Both the position numbers and the translations under genes were made by a program. Positions 48,859-61,342 of a stretch of DNA of 64,000 nt are shown piece by piece. Source of the DNA: Melampsora larici-populina 98AG31 (Eukaryota > Basidiomycota > Pucciniomycetes > Pucciniales > Melampsoraceae); the NCBI RefSeq assembly GCF_000204055.1, contig NW_006768771.1:1149259-1213258 (forward strand). The letters are read 5' to 3'. Below the pieces are notes generated by a model. It did not search any database and had not been told where the DNA came from. It saw only the letters and a program-made list of their open reading frames with translations. The first letter of the stretch is position 1. Each line of letters starts with the position of its first letter.

Positions 48859-51800
48859 TGGTTGTCATGTTGCTGACCTGCTTTTTTGAAGTTTAAGTTG
48901 AGCAAATGCAAGTGGTCAATACGGGTGCTTTTTCTGTTGCCGTAAGTGCCCAGGAAATGTATAAAATGGTTGGTGCTTTGGGCGCTGAAGTCTGACTAGG
49001 TACCAAGATACTGGAATCTGATCATTCAATCCTTTGACAGAGGTACATCAGTTTTGACTCAAGATTGATTTTCCTTCCAAGCTTGCAATACATCAAGATC
49101 CATGACCATGACACTGAAATTTGTTTGTTCCATACCACCCAAACCAGTGGACAACTTGGTATACTATGCTGACAAAACCAACAATGTAACTGGTAGGTTC
49201 ACGTGTGGTCAGTCTGGGGCACCAAATCCATCATCATTGTCTCTGACCTTGGCTAAGAAACTCAGGTTGAAGTGCAGTGCAAAAAGATGCCTTAGACATG
49301 CCTAAGTGTCAGAGATTTTAGAAAATTGGGGATTGACACACCCTTTGGAAATCACACCAAACCTAAGATATCCTGTGTCCTGTCACCGATATTGGAGTTG
49401 TTGACAACAGCACTAGGACTTATATACTCACTGTGATCTCCAAAGGCAACTCTTGCTCACATTCACATGTCAAAACTGTTGTGGTAGATGGCTTCACCAA
49501 CTCAAAAATTAGGAAAGATAGTATGAAAACAACATTTTGGCTTCCTGTAATTTTTTTTGGTAAAAACATGCCAGGTGCACCAAGTGGCATCTTGGTGCAA
49601 GAAAAAACAAAAAAAAACATGCCTTCATGGGCCTCCAAAAATATCAGCGCACACACAACTTAATAAGAGACACAAAGCAACTTGGAACCTCTAACAGAGC
49701 CTCCCAAAATGGTTAGTAGTACAAGACAACCAACAAATAAGAACCCTGGTGGTGCCTGACCATGAAGGATTCCTAATTTGGAACATCAACTACCACCAGG
49801 CCTTCCTGACCAAAAACTTGGGATCAGATTTCATTGTATTGCATGGTTCTGCAAAAGCACCCACCTGTGTGTCAAAGATGGGTGTGCAGTTTTTACACAC
49901 AGTCTTGTTGCAAGCAGTCATTGATTTGAAAGTCTATATGCTTTAGAGCTGACAAGCTGGTCAAAACATGCAAACTTTGTTGTCTATCCACCAAGGCTGA
50001 CTAAAGTAGCTACCGTGATCCCTTCCATCTCACCAATCTCCTGACTTGATATGAATTCATGTGCAGTTTATGCTCCAGGCTACAATGTACATTGCAAACC
50101 TGACTGAAAAAGGCCGTGAAAAATATTGCAGGAAAGTACAACTGTGATATTCTCTCTCCATTGATGCCTGTGCTAACTTGATTTGACTTGGACAGAAAAG
50201 TATGGTACCTGAATGAGCATCTATATCAACTTGATCATATCCCCTCAATCTATTTGAATCAGCACCCACACACCTGGGGCTTTTGGGCATCTGAACAGCT
50301 CACCTTGAATGATGTTGACATCACCTCCATCATTTTTTACTTGCTGGATCAGATGAGGAATCTGGATTGTGATAAAACAAGAAACAGATGGTCGTGTATT
50401 GGGAGCTATAAAACATAAGGTGATGCAGTGATTATGCAAGTAAATAACAGCAGACACCAATGAAATCTCTCAATATAGTATATCTTTCTCTTGAGATAGG
50501 TTTAAGGCACATAAATCAAACTTGTGAGTCTTATTGATGATGAGACAGTGACTCACTGGGCTCAATGAAAAAAAGAGAAACAAAGAGAAGTGTCTTAAAC
50601 CCAGGATCACTTACAAACTATGTGAAATGAAAATTTCAGTGTGGTGTGGCAAAAAAGTTCTTTGGTATGGATACCAAGGAGCAGTAAATTTCACACTTCT
50701 AAAACCTAATACCCCATGGGGTGGACAGCAGAGACACTATAATTTAAACCAGTGACTAGAAGATAAATACCTAACTACGTGAAACAACCAAAATAATATA
50801 AACCTAGAGCATCATACCACATTCTCCATGACCAATATCAATAGAAAAATATGAACTAAGTATAAAGAAGAAATAAAAACTAATCAAGTGGCAAATCATG
50901 GATACATTGATGAGCCCATAACTTGGCTTAAAAAAATAACTTGCAACTTAGCAGCGGGCGCCGCTTTAGTGGCTGACACCGCCATGTTATGTATAACACA
51001 AACCATCACAATTTCAAAAGTATTACAAAACCCCAATTGCATCCACATACATATCCACAGACTTCAGTGGTGGGCGCTGTGATTACCTCAACCTGGCAAG
51101 GTTTGTTTGCAACAGAGCAGTCAAAAAATTGAGACATGCAGTGAGATGCTTGAGTATATTTGGACAACAGGGGGTTTCAAGTGTGTTTTGTGAAACTTCT
51201 TAAAAAATGGACAAGGTTTCTAAATTTTAGGTGTTTTTTTTCTGCAAATATATGGTCAACAGCATTTGGGACACCTTTTTAGGTGTCCCAATTTTTTAAC
51301 ATTTATGTTATATTGTGCAACATCGGACAACTTGTTGGACTGTAAAATACCATAAATTTCTTGACTTGAAACCCCCTAATGCAACACTTACAAACTGATA
51401 AACAATGTGTAGCAAGTTCCCTTGAAGCTCAATGTAATTGTTAAGACTGAAAGAAAACCCGTACATGCCAATGAATTAGAACTTTCACCAAAAAACCTGT
51501 AGGATTCTTATCATTTAAACATGAACAGGGCATCAAGACTGAGTCCACTGACATGATCTGGTTGAAATTAAAGGTCTCCAGGTGATCCTCAACATGATCA
51601 ATTCCAGTGGAGAATTAAGCTTTTCACCATATTCTAAGACTAGCCTATGGAATACAAATACATTTTGTTTTCCTTGAGAAAATATTTTGGTTCATCCAAT
51701 GATTACAATTCAAGCCTTGAACGTGCCCTTCTTCCTCAACCACTATGCCTTAAACAAAATATCATGTCTAACTAACACACAGTTTGGAATGTAATTGACT

Positions 51801-51992
51801 TCAATGTCCCAAAGCTGATCAAAGGACATGATCCTTTCCTTTACAAATTTTCTTTTTGATGATCTTTTAAATGGGGGTCAGGAAGAGTGTTGCTTAATCA
51901 TCTAGAGTAGAAAGGTATTATAGGTTTCAATATTGAAATGGCAATTGAAAACATTTCAAACTTATCTAAATACTTCAGGGATCATCACAAAC
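48859..51992. other. long non-coding stretch
   Basis: No coding gene is supported. Short open frames (for example near 49100-49300 and 50190-50420) lack splice partners and known motifs. Confidence 0.5.
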
Positions 51993-52745
51993 CTGCATCA
52001 TTGTGAATTGTGATTGCTTTCACTGTGTTGTCCGACTGTTTATGCAATTCAAGCACTTGATTCTTCAAAGAGTTCAACTCATCTTCCATCATGGGAATGA
52101 CCAAAACTTTTCCCTCAAGGCAATCTTCATTGTTTCTCATATTAGAAAGCAATTGGTCTGTAGCACATATGTCAGCATGTTGGCCTGAGTACAATCTGGG
52201 ATCCTGAATCAACAAATGGAACTCCTCCAGTCGCATGCTCTGGCGGAACAAAGTTGTCAAATTTGTTTCAATTTTGCCTTCCATCTGTTCTGTCACAACT
52301 TCGAGGGCACAGAATGTAAGAGATGTACATATCAGAACATAAGTTTGGTTTTTCAGAAACTTATCACAAACTTACTGCGTTTGTCATGGCTTCTTTCTTC
52401 TAAAAAATGTCAACTCCAGACTTTTTGGTGCCTTTAGATGTGAGTTTAATTTTTGGAGACGGGTCAAAAGGGATAGGTGCAATATCCTTCCCAATAACTG
52501 GAAGCATATGTTGCAAATGCATTCATTTCAAGCCTTTAAAACTATTAAAAATGAAAGACTGCACCTAATTTTCCAGTTTCCAAAATTTCTGAATCAGAAT
52601 AATTGATCAGGTCAACTGCTTCATTGACTTTGGTCATTTCAGGCTTGGCTGGGACACAAATTTTATGTTTAGTCTTTGTTTGCATGCTGGAACTAGTGCT
52701 GGACAATCCTTGATTGGAAATTGGGACAGCAAAAGTAACTTGCAT
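51993..52745 (-). pseudogene. small gene of unknown function with an in-frame stop
   Basis: From the ATG at 52745, exons 52745-52565 and 52497-52376 and a third exon 52284-51993 can be joined in phase. A TAG at 52402-52400 interrupts the second. Read to that stop the product is 92 aa (Ser/Thr/Lys-rich). The third exon encodes a Glu/Leu-rich segment (MEGKIETNLTTLFRQS and following) that may form a coiled coil. Either the gene ends at the TAG or this is a broken longer gene. I do not recognise it. Confidence 0.4.
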
Positions 52746-52895
52746 TCACTCAGACTTGATGACTTCGTTTTTGTTTATCACACTCTGAGGTGGGTGAGAT
52801 ACACCTTTGTTTTCATCCTTAACCTTTGGAGAGCTCTGTGTACTCTTTGTAAGAAATTGATGATTTCACGCACGACACTGTGAACCTGAGACAGA

Positions 52896-53207
52896 AACCT
52901 TTACAAAGGTTCAAAGAAACAAGATGAGCCAAGCGCTGATGAGACAAGGCTAGGACGGACAGTGAGTTCTAAACTTGGACAAACCTGAACACAGGTATGG
53001 AGGATGATCAAAGAGAGATAAATTTTTAAAATCTTATTCATTGATGATGTATTATCACACACAAACATACTACCAACCTTTACAAAGGTTCAAAGAAAAA
53101 AAGATGAGCCAAGTGCTGATGAGACAAGGCTAGGACGGACAGTGAGTTCTAAGCTTGGACAAACTTGAACACAGGTAGGGAGGATGATCAAAAAGAGATA
53201 AATCTAC
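52896..53207. repeat. two direct repeats of about 132 bases
   Basis: Copies at 52896-53026 and 53075-53207 are nearly the same. Each begins with the palindrome AACCTTTACAAAGGTT and ends GATCAAA-AGAGATAAAT. About 48 bases lie between them. No coding content. Confidence 0.8.
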
Positions 53208-53738
53208 AATAGAGTGAAACAGAGTATAAAAAGTGAAATAGAATAAAAGTAAACATATAAGAAATGAATATTGGTAAAGATCACACAGCTAATTATTGAG
53301 GATTAATTCATTAGAATCTCACCTTTAGAATCTTGTTCCTCAATGAGGGGAAAAGATACTGAAGGGAAAGAGAGGGAGGTTTATGAGAGAAAACAAACAA
53401 CAAATAGAAAAGCACAGACAGAAATGCCAAACACTTCAATCAACAGGCTAACCCTTAATCACATCCAAATGTAGAACTTCTTCTTCTGATATCTTATAAA
53501 CTCAATCACTACATTTCTCTTTACCATAATTGAATTATCATCCTTACCCAATCCGCCCAGAAGGATTTGTTACACACTCTTCATCAATGGTTTTGAAAAC
53601 ACTACATTAAGAATACATTATCAGTGTCAGTAGAATGTATTCTCCAGTATAGAGAAACCAATGCCTTTCATCAGCTGGCATAATTAGAAAGTAAATATCA
53701 AAAGTCAAAGCCGACCCACTTTTTTTTAGTGTGTAGTA
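53208..53738. other. intergenic, no gene seen
   Basis: AT-rich, with no supportable coding exon. Confidence 0.5.
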
Positions 53739-53911
53739 CAGTCAAACCCGCGCAAACACATAATTTGGGGAGACAACTTTTGCTATGCATTTTGACGGGT
53801 TATGCAATTCTGTTGTCAAATTTGGCAGTAAAAACCATCAAGATTCATCTTTTCTATGCATTATCACGGGCTATGCACCTGTGCGGGTATGCATTTGCAT
53901 GGGTTTGACTG
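53739..53911. mobile_element. pogo-type MITE, copy 2
   Basis: It starts CAGTCAAACCCGC, ends GGGTTTGACTG and is flanked by TA on both sides (53737-53738 and 53912-53913). It matches copy 1 at 16182-16357 in the same orientation over its whole length, including the inner ATGCATTTTGACGGGTTATG block. Confidence 0.8.
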
Positions 53912-55453
53912 TACTGATCTTGCAAGAACGTGATGCCTTGATTTCTAAAAAGGTGTGCCAATTCAGTCAAATTGTATGATTGAGCTGTGATGGCTAGCTT
54001 TCATACCTGCTATTTTGGCATGCTTCTCACTTGGTCCGCATTCACTCTTGCCTTCTACTTGCGCAGGCCGCTTTAAAGAGTAAAACAAAATGAAATGGCA
54101 TCACATATAGATGAAATATTGACGTGGCACAGTGTGACTGTCAGCCTAGCTCTTCAAACTGATGAGAAATTCGAATGAGAAGGATGAATTCTATTGCTCA
54201 CAAAAGATATACCCTAGGGATAAGGTGAGTTACCTATAAATCGAAGATGTATCTTTATATTCTTGGTGAGCAAAAAGCTGTTAGTGATAAGAAACAATTG
54301 TTAGTTGTACTGTCTAAGGTGCAGAATGATTACTGCTGCCTGTTAGATGTTCAATGCACTCACTGAACAAATCTTCTTAAATTGACTACTACGAAAAGCA
54401 GTTATATTTAAGGCTTGCTTCAGCAGAGGTCCGATAATAGTTTATCGGAAAGTAGAGATATAAATTGAGATTCACTGGTCAACTAGAACTACCAAGTTGA
54501 TCTGCAACGAAAACTCTTTTTATAGAATGTGAAGAATAGAGGAGAAAAAGGACTTGTTCGAAAAGATAAGAAAGTTCAATGGAAGAATCTGATAGTTAAG
54601 GTTCTAAGTTTGTAACGTTCTAAGATCCGGTCAAGTTATAAGTGAAAAAAGGTAAGTTTTGTTTTAACGTTTTAAATGATAAAGGTTGTGGTGATGATAA
54701 GATGATCCTTCTTCTTTCTTGAGAGGGTGGTCTCGGATATATAGTTTTCTTTGTCCCTGGAGGCTGTAAGTTTTCTGCGGAAAGGCGGTTGCTTTGCTTC
54801 AGCCTTTTCCCTTATCTCGTATTCGAATAAGGGCCGTCGTCATTACTTCCTTGACTAGGCAGGGTTCTTTCGAAGAACCCTTGACTATTCTGGTTTTTAA
54901 CATGTACGTTTTTCTTTTTTTTATGATGTCATTTCAAGAACCGAGTTCTTCTTGAAATGCTGTTTTTTTCTTTTTTTGGGGGTTTAGGGATTCAACTCTT
55001 GAAACTGAGTTTTTAAAGCGTTGTAAGTTTTAATATGTATATTAGTTAATGTAGTTTAATGTATCAATGATTTTTTGGTTTCTTCTGCGTGTGTTTGTCA
55101 TTACGGTGGAAGTTCTGCTCCGCAGATCTTCTCTTCGTTGACAGTGACAAGGTGTGAATTGGTAAAAATGTGAAATTTTGTAAACTGAGTCTTTTAGATA
55201 ACTATTTGACTTTTGAGGCAGACTACAAATCAACAAATCAACAAATCCAACCAATCACTCATGCCACATAAACTCTCATGATAGTTCTGATACACAACTT
55301 TATCATATATGATTATTCTCAAAAGACTGTAGCTTTTACTCCATAGACCAGTCTTTTCATTCCCAATAAAACAAAACATGAATTTCAAAAATTTCACCCC
55401 AGGCTGATGGAAGCTAAAGTCCACACTACACGCTGTATCAATGTAGATGGACA
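53912..55453. other. long non-coding stretch
   Basis: 54270-54910 has features that could belong to an LTR (TGTTAG starts, a TATATA near 54737, a TTTAACA near 54902), but no matching target duplication was found, so it is left unassigned. Confidence 0.4.
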
Positions 55454-55780
55454 TCAGCCTGAGCCCGGGACCAACACCTCAAGGGTTCCCTGAGCCCCAA
55501 AACCTCGGGGTGCGGGTTTGGTTGCCTTTTTTGGGACCCCAGTACAACAGGGGCCCTGTAGGGATTGGGGGCGGGGGGGCCTAGTCCTCAAACCCCTGAT
55601 CTTATCTGAGGGGACCCCCGGCTTCCCGCGGGTTTTAAGCATTTGGGATAGGGCTCGGGGGGGGCTTCTGGAAGCCGGGTTTTGATTGGGGTAGGGTTCG
55701 GGCACGGGGGGCCTACTGGGTATTGGTTTGGGGTGCAGGTAGGCCATTACCCGCGTTTTTTGGGTCGGGGCTCAGACTGA
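55454..55780. mobile_element. GC-rich hAT-type MITE
   Basis: The 327-base block is far richer in G and C than its neighbours. Its ends are inverted (TCAGCCTGAGCCC and, as reverse complement, TCAGTCTGAGCCC). It is flanked by an 8-base direct repeat with one difference, GATGGACA (55446-55453) and AATGGACA (55781-55788). An 8-base duplication fits hAT. It carries no gene of its own and its ends differ from the hAT at 4566-8610. Confidence 0.7.
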
Positions 55781-55979
55781 AATGGACAGGATGTGAAAAA
55801 GCCTTTGTGAAGATATGATGCACAGGAAGAAGAAGTATGTAAGAAGACAAGACCCAATTGCTTGAAATCAATAGAAAAAATCTATCTCATTCAGAATTCT
55901 AATTTACATGATGAACTATGATTGGGCCATCTGATTGAGAGGTATGATAGAATAAAAAAAAGTCAGAGAAGAACTCCGC

Positions 55980-58349
55980 CTAGTTCTTGAGGAACTCCTC
56001 TCTGGAATGCTTGACAGTTCTATCTAAACCAGCAATGGCATCAAAGCTAGAGATTTTTGTGTATCAATCAGCCAAATGCACAATTCAACCAGGAAAAAAA
56101 CCAAAAAACCCTCTCAACTAGACTCACAAGTAGATGCCACCCAACCCAGATTCCCTGGCCCATTTCGCCTTCTTCACACTGCTTTGAGTATCATCAAAGG
56201 ATATCAAAGTGGTATTGCTTGCCAGGAAGGGCTTCATGTAATAAGGATTGAAATTTGTGGAATCAGTACTACGTCAGTCTTGATATACAGATACATGGAG
56301 ATCTTTCTCACCACACCACTGCATTCATCTTGATAAAGAGTAAAGCCATTGAGGCCTTCTTTTTCCGATTCACTCAAGAAACCGTTCTCAATGAGCTCTT
56401 TCACCATCCAAGTACCTCCCCAACCTGTGGCTTGACCACAAACGTCAACACCTGGTTTGTCATCGGCAGCCCCACCCGGCTAGATTTTCAAGATTGATTT
56501 TTTAGTGAACTTGAACTTGATTTGAGCTGTGCGAAATGTAAAAAAGATTACTTACTTGAACGGAAGTAAAGTTTTGATAATAGTAAGTGGTATAGTTCCC
56601 AACGGTCTTGGGAACGAGTGTAGGGCTTTCAAGGCCAAAGCTTCTAGCGTAAGTTGGGATTCCGACAACTAATTGTTCTTTACTAAATCCCTGCCTGATA
56701 TATGTTTCATAAGCTCTTTGGACCGAAAGCTGATCTGCACTTTCTGCACATTGATCACTCAAAGGAGCCAGTGGGCCAGTGGTGCTTGACCAACCACCAA
56801 ACACTGTTGTTTATCAAGACAATGCATCAGATGTAGATGAGGAAATTTCCGATGGGTTTTCTCATGATAAATTCGGTGCAAGCCATGAGCTTACCATCGT
56901 AGGCCATCATGTGTCTATGTAGATAGGAGTCGACATGTCAGTCACTCTGGGTACTACACCAGATCGAAGATTCAGTATTGAACATGTTACTCACAGATTA
57001 TCCAAGTTCTTCACCAGAGAGGCCACACGCTCCGCTGAAACAGCTGCAAATGTCGAATCACGCACGCCAGCGACACTGGAAGCAAGAGTCAGGCGCATTT
57101 GTGGCCATATTTTCCTCAATTCCTGAAGATATCAGAGTTTCAGTCAGACATCCAATCGTGCCTATAAGTTTTCGGGAAAGGATAATTTACTTCAAGGAAG
57201 AGTCCAAGGTTTTCTATATCATCATCTCTGACAGCATTGCATCCTATGCCTTGCCTAAACATCAACACCATTGTTAGATCAGATATATGATATAGGTCAG
57301 CGAATTTCACTTACAGAGATGGCCCTGAATATGAACAATTGTGTCGCTCGATCAGTAAATGTGAAGCAAATGTGTCTGTTTTAGATGAAAATGAAGAAGC
57401 CTTATACTAACATTCCCAATCCTGAAATACAAATCCATGTAAAAAATTAGTAAGAAACCAACAAAACATATATAGTTACGTTCAAGGCCAAATGAGAGGA
57501 GACGAACAAGATCAACCCCATCGAACTCGTACTTCTTAGCAAATTCAACTAGTGAATTCGCAAACGTCGTCCTATTTTCTGCCGTCGCCACTAGGTCTGA
57601 GAAGTACCTGTTTTTAAGAAAATAGTTTTATATATCTATGTGAGTAAAAGAAGTTATATAATCAGGAATGATCAATAAACCCACAAGCTACCAGTCCAAC
57701 CTCCGATAGCCAAGGTAGGTGTTACAGAGGCTGATTTCCATCTTGAGTCAGGTTTGAATCAATATCATCTATGTACTCATCGAAATTCTTACCATTTTTA
57801 CATCTGTGTACAAAATCATTCGCTAAGGCATCCCACTGAGTTTCCTCTATACCGCCAAGCCCAATGGTGAAGTTACTGTTGGTAGTGGCGGTAAAAAAAA
57901 TGAGCTCATCGTAAAGCTCTGTTTGAGGACATAGACCCAAGTTGAAGCACCCAAAGTTCGATCAATCAGAACGCTGTCCCAAAGTTCAGGTCAAGACTGG
58001 TGGACTGACCATAGTTTACTTCTGAGAGCGGTCCAAATTCGGCATTGTATGAGGGATAGTACGCGGACACCTTTCTTCCGGTGTCTTTCCCGTCCACGAA
58101 CGTGGAATTGTGACGAGTAGGCTCGTGGCTACTTGTACTGTTATGAGTGCCATTGGCGTGGTTAGCGCCGGTGGACTCATCTACTGAAGTGTCCCCATTG
58201 GCGTCAGAGTCAGTAACAGATACCGTGAAAGCCGCCAAGCTATCAGAGGTTGAGGATGAAGAAGAAGATTCCAAAAAAGTCACGTCGGTCCCATGGGAGA
58301 ACGATAAGGATGCAAGTGAAATGATCAAGAAACTCAATCTAATGTCCAT
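55980..58349 (-). CDS. secreted GH18 chitinase, 13 exons
   Basis: Exons: 58349-58010, 57918-57793, 57730-57685, 57607-57508, 57421-57412, 57324-57315, 57254-57191, 57122-56995, 56914-56895, 56803-56556, 56479-56312, 56231-56128, 56046-55980; 476 aa, in frame. It hydrolyses chitin. A signal peptide (1-19) is followed by a Ser/Thr/Asn-rich stretch with possible N-glycosylation sites (to about 90), then the GH18 barrel: KVSAYYPSY, TLAIGGWTGS, the catalytic DGVDLDWE (D200, D203, D205, E207), LTLASSVAG, MMAYD, GIPTYARSFG and a C-terminal FDAIAG. Two exons are only 10 bases; the first encodes D205-W206-E207. A 20-base exon follows later. The second 10-base exon could alternatively be longer (acceptor near 57381), but that would leave a 36-base intron. 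Likely roles are wall remodelling or host interaction. Confidence 0.92.
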
Positions 58350-59876
58350 CTTATGCTACTTGATTCTACTAATATTTGGTTTAAGTGGGTGTTAAAATAT
58401 GAGCTGACTGTTAAATTTTGATTCTCTGTCAACTGAAGTCAAGCTTTCGATATAGTCCAACAGGGAAGGTTCTTGAAGCCTTTTATATCTGCAAAATGTG
58501 ACCGCAGCATCAAGTTATAGAACACTGGAAGCGCGAGTGAGGACGACTGCTCTCAGTCCGAGGGAGGCTGTGAGGTCCCTGCAACAAGCGTTCCTCCTGG
58601 ATCCACAGTAACTTCTGCGGCTTGTAAAATCCCGAAACCATTCGGACAAGAAATATCGAAATACCAAGGGACAAGAACGATAATATGACCCCTCACGTCT
58701 GACAGATAGTACTTATGATTTGTTTCAATGTGCATCTGATGATTATTTAATCATCCCCACATCGTTAACAGAATGTCCGTGGTCTACAACCCCCAGCCTC
58801 GTTGATCCGAACTGCTCACGTCGTTCACATCAGCTCTGACAGTGTGTACCGAATTTTTTGACTTTCACGAATCGTCGAGACTGGTCTCAGTATTGTAAGA
58901 GGGTCTTTAGATATCCTGCGTATGATCAAATGATTTGATGGGGCTATGCTCCTTCCGAGAATTTTGGGGTGATGATTTCATCACATATACTATATCCTTC
59001 AGACCCAGCTCTTGCCGTGTGGGGGTGTACTCGTTTACAGTTTTGTAAGTGCTGGAGGGTACTTTGCAAGTATGAGGGGCATCAGAGCCTGCGCTGCCTC
59101 GTGGGGTGTCGTGGAGGAACTAGACCAGGTTTGCTGGATAGAATATTGTGGGGTGGAGCTTTGTGCAGCAATGATGTCAAGTCATTCGAAAACGAGGAGG
59201 TGATTTTTTCGATTCAATTTTTCCGCATCTTTTTTTGGTCGCAAGTGGTTGAATGTGTAAGATTGTAAAATGGACTTATGTCCCAACATGCACGCAAGCA
59301 AATGTTGAAGGTCTTCCAGGGGACCTCCTCGAAATCATCCTACACGCTTTGCTACGGAGGATGATGATATGGTCCACCAGAGAAATGTATGTACTTAGAT
59401 ACATTTTAAAACACACAAAAAGTAAAAAGGAAAGCACGCTTGAAAAGCGTGAGGTAAAAAAAAGGAGAACAAAGAGGACAAAAGAAATCGGGGTATCACA
59501 TCCTGTCCTCTGAATGCACAATCCGACGAGGGAGACGAACTCGGTTACTATATGCGGCGAAGTTCTAATCGTATCCCTCTCGGCTTCGCAAGTCAATTCC
59601 TATGTCTAGAAGCGAGTCTGCTATGAATAGGAGGCTGGAGCACCAGAGTTCCCTAAACCGGGACTTGCTCACGTCGCAAACTGAGTGGCACAACACTCAT
59701 AAAAAGACTCAACTGCTATGGAGATGGTTAGTTATCTTATCACACATCGTTTGATATATATTTAGTGATTGCTTCAACACTTTCCAATCGTATCCAAAAG
59801 AAATCGCGTCTCACAATTCCAGCATATTCAAGCAAAAATCAAGTTTCGTCATATCATCGAAATCCTCCATCTTCCA
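58350..59876. other. intergenic
   Basis: The first part is the chitinase promoter side. 59400-59480 is A/G-rich. A possible extra 5' exon of the next gene begins with an ATG near 59604 and has a GTTAGT donor near 59728, but it joins only to a frame that stops, so it is not used. Confidence 0.45.
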
Positions 59877-61342
59877 ATGGAATACACAGAGATGTTGAGG
59901 GCTGCAGTAGAAGCCAATGAATTAATCATGCTAACTGCCGAGTTACCCCAGAATGGACAAGCCAGAGGTAGTCAGTCTATTTCCTTTCCTTTCCTTCCCT
60001 TTACCTCGATGAAGTACGAGTTCAAACGGTGTTTTGACGCTAACCAATCTCCGCATCACACTGGTCACTTATCAGATGAACCTCTTGCTCGACTGATCGA
60101 ATCAACAAAAGGTGGAATTGAACACTGCAAGCGCTTCACATGGAAGGTGAGCTCTATGATCTCCATCTCTCTTATCACTCTAATTAGTCATCTGAACTAC
60201 CATATTGATTTTACTGGACCCCTTTCTATGAATGACAGAGGCTTGGATTCTATTATCCAAAACCAGATTGGACAATTGATACTTACGAGACACTTCTAAA
60301 GGACTTCAAGGCTAATAAAAACCATACTAAGGGTCTTCACTTTTGTCTTGACTCTTTAACAAGATCTCCAAATCAAGCTTCTTCAGCCAGGTTGATGGAA
60401 TTAGCTATGGAGGTTATTAAAATCAGTCATAGTACTCAAATCGACGAGCTTGCTATTGGAATCAACCTACCCACTGTTTATAATGAAAGCGCTCCAAATC
60501 CTTCGAGCGTTTTATTCTCGATGATGGGAAAGATACCTAGTTTTCAAAACCTCACTACTTTCATCTTCGTCAGTGACTGCAAGGTTCCATTCTCAGAATC
60601 ATTTATGGCTTGGATCATTAGTCAGTTACCCAACCTGCGATATCTGAGTCTTTGTATACGTGATGGATTCGAGGAACAAGGGATGTATGGTCCAAAAGCT
60701 GACCTAGGTGAAGCTCTCGCTTCACGAACAAAGCTCGTATCTTTAGATCTAAAATTTTCAGCTTTACCTAAACCAGAATGGCTCGAGTTATTTTGGAGAC
60801 CTCAACTAGAAGGTCTATCAATTGAACTAGGTGGAACTCATCAGCACACTACACCAACTGTCCTTGGTTTTTGTCACCTTTTTTGCAACAGCTTAGGTCG
60901 ACTCGGTATCACAGGTTCACCTGCGCAACTGAGTGAAGAAGAAAAATTATTAGGACACCAGTTCATGTCACTCAAATCGCTTACCATTCAAGAAACAGAC
61001 TCAGACACATCCTATCTATCTGTCTTCTCTCTATGTCCCTCAATAGAGTTTTTAACTTGGTTAGCCGATCCAAGCTTAGCTGAAAACCTTTGGTTCAAAT
61101 TTAAACAAGAGTATTGCCCAAATGCAAAAAGGTGGAAAAAGTTAGAATGTATTGCAATTCCAGAGAACTATAACACAAATCCAACTGGTGTTTTATGGTG
61201 TAAGGATCTTGAAAATTATTTATATAGGAAATCAGTTCATTTGGCATTTACCGATAAGGTCTTAAAACCCAATAGTTATGTAGAAGCTATGACGGATTTA
61301 AATTCAACAATTTATTACGATCCTCCTTATGCTCATCTCTGA
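59877..61342 (+). CDS. F-box/LRR-like protein
   Basis: Exons 59877-60146 and 60239-61342 (92-base intron, GTGAGC..GACAG) give 457 aa. The C-terminal two thirds show irregular leucine-rich repeats: LTTFIFVSDCK, LPNLRYLSLCIRD, LVSLDLKFSAL, LEGLSIELGG, LGRLGITGS, LKSLTIQETD and IEFLTWL. This layout is common in fungal F-box/LRR proteins that recruit targets to SCF ligases. I do not see a clean F-box; it may lie in an unfound 5' exon, since the frame stays open upstream to 59769. Function is therefore inferred from the repeats only. Confidence 0.65.

Noticed and set aside
49102..49305. Frame with some protein-like composition
   Set aside because: Too short, no splice partners and no recognised motif.
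54279..54902. Possible solo copia-type LTR (TGTTAG start, TATATA, TTTAACA end)
   Set aside because: No 5-base target duplication was found for any of the possible starts, and no second copy exists in the window.
58553..58735. Minus-strand frame beyond the chitinase start
   Set aside because: No signal, motif or splice link; likely chance.
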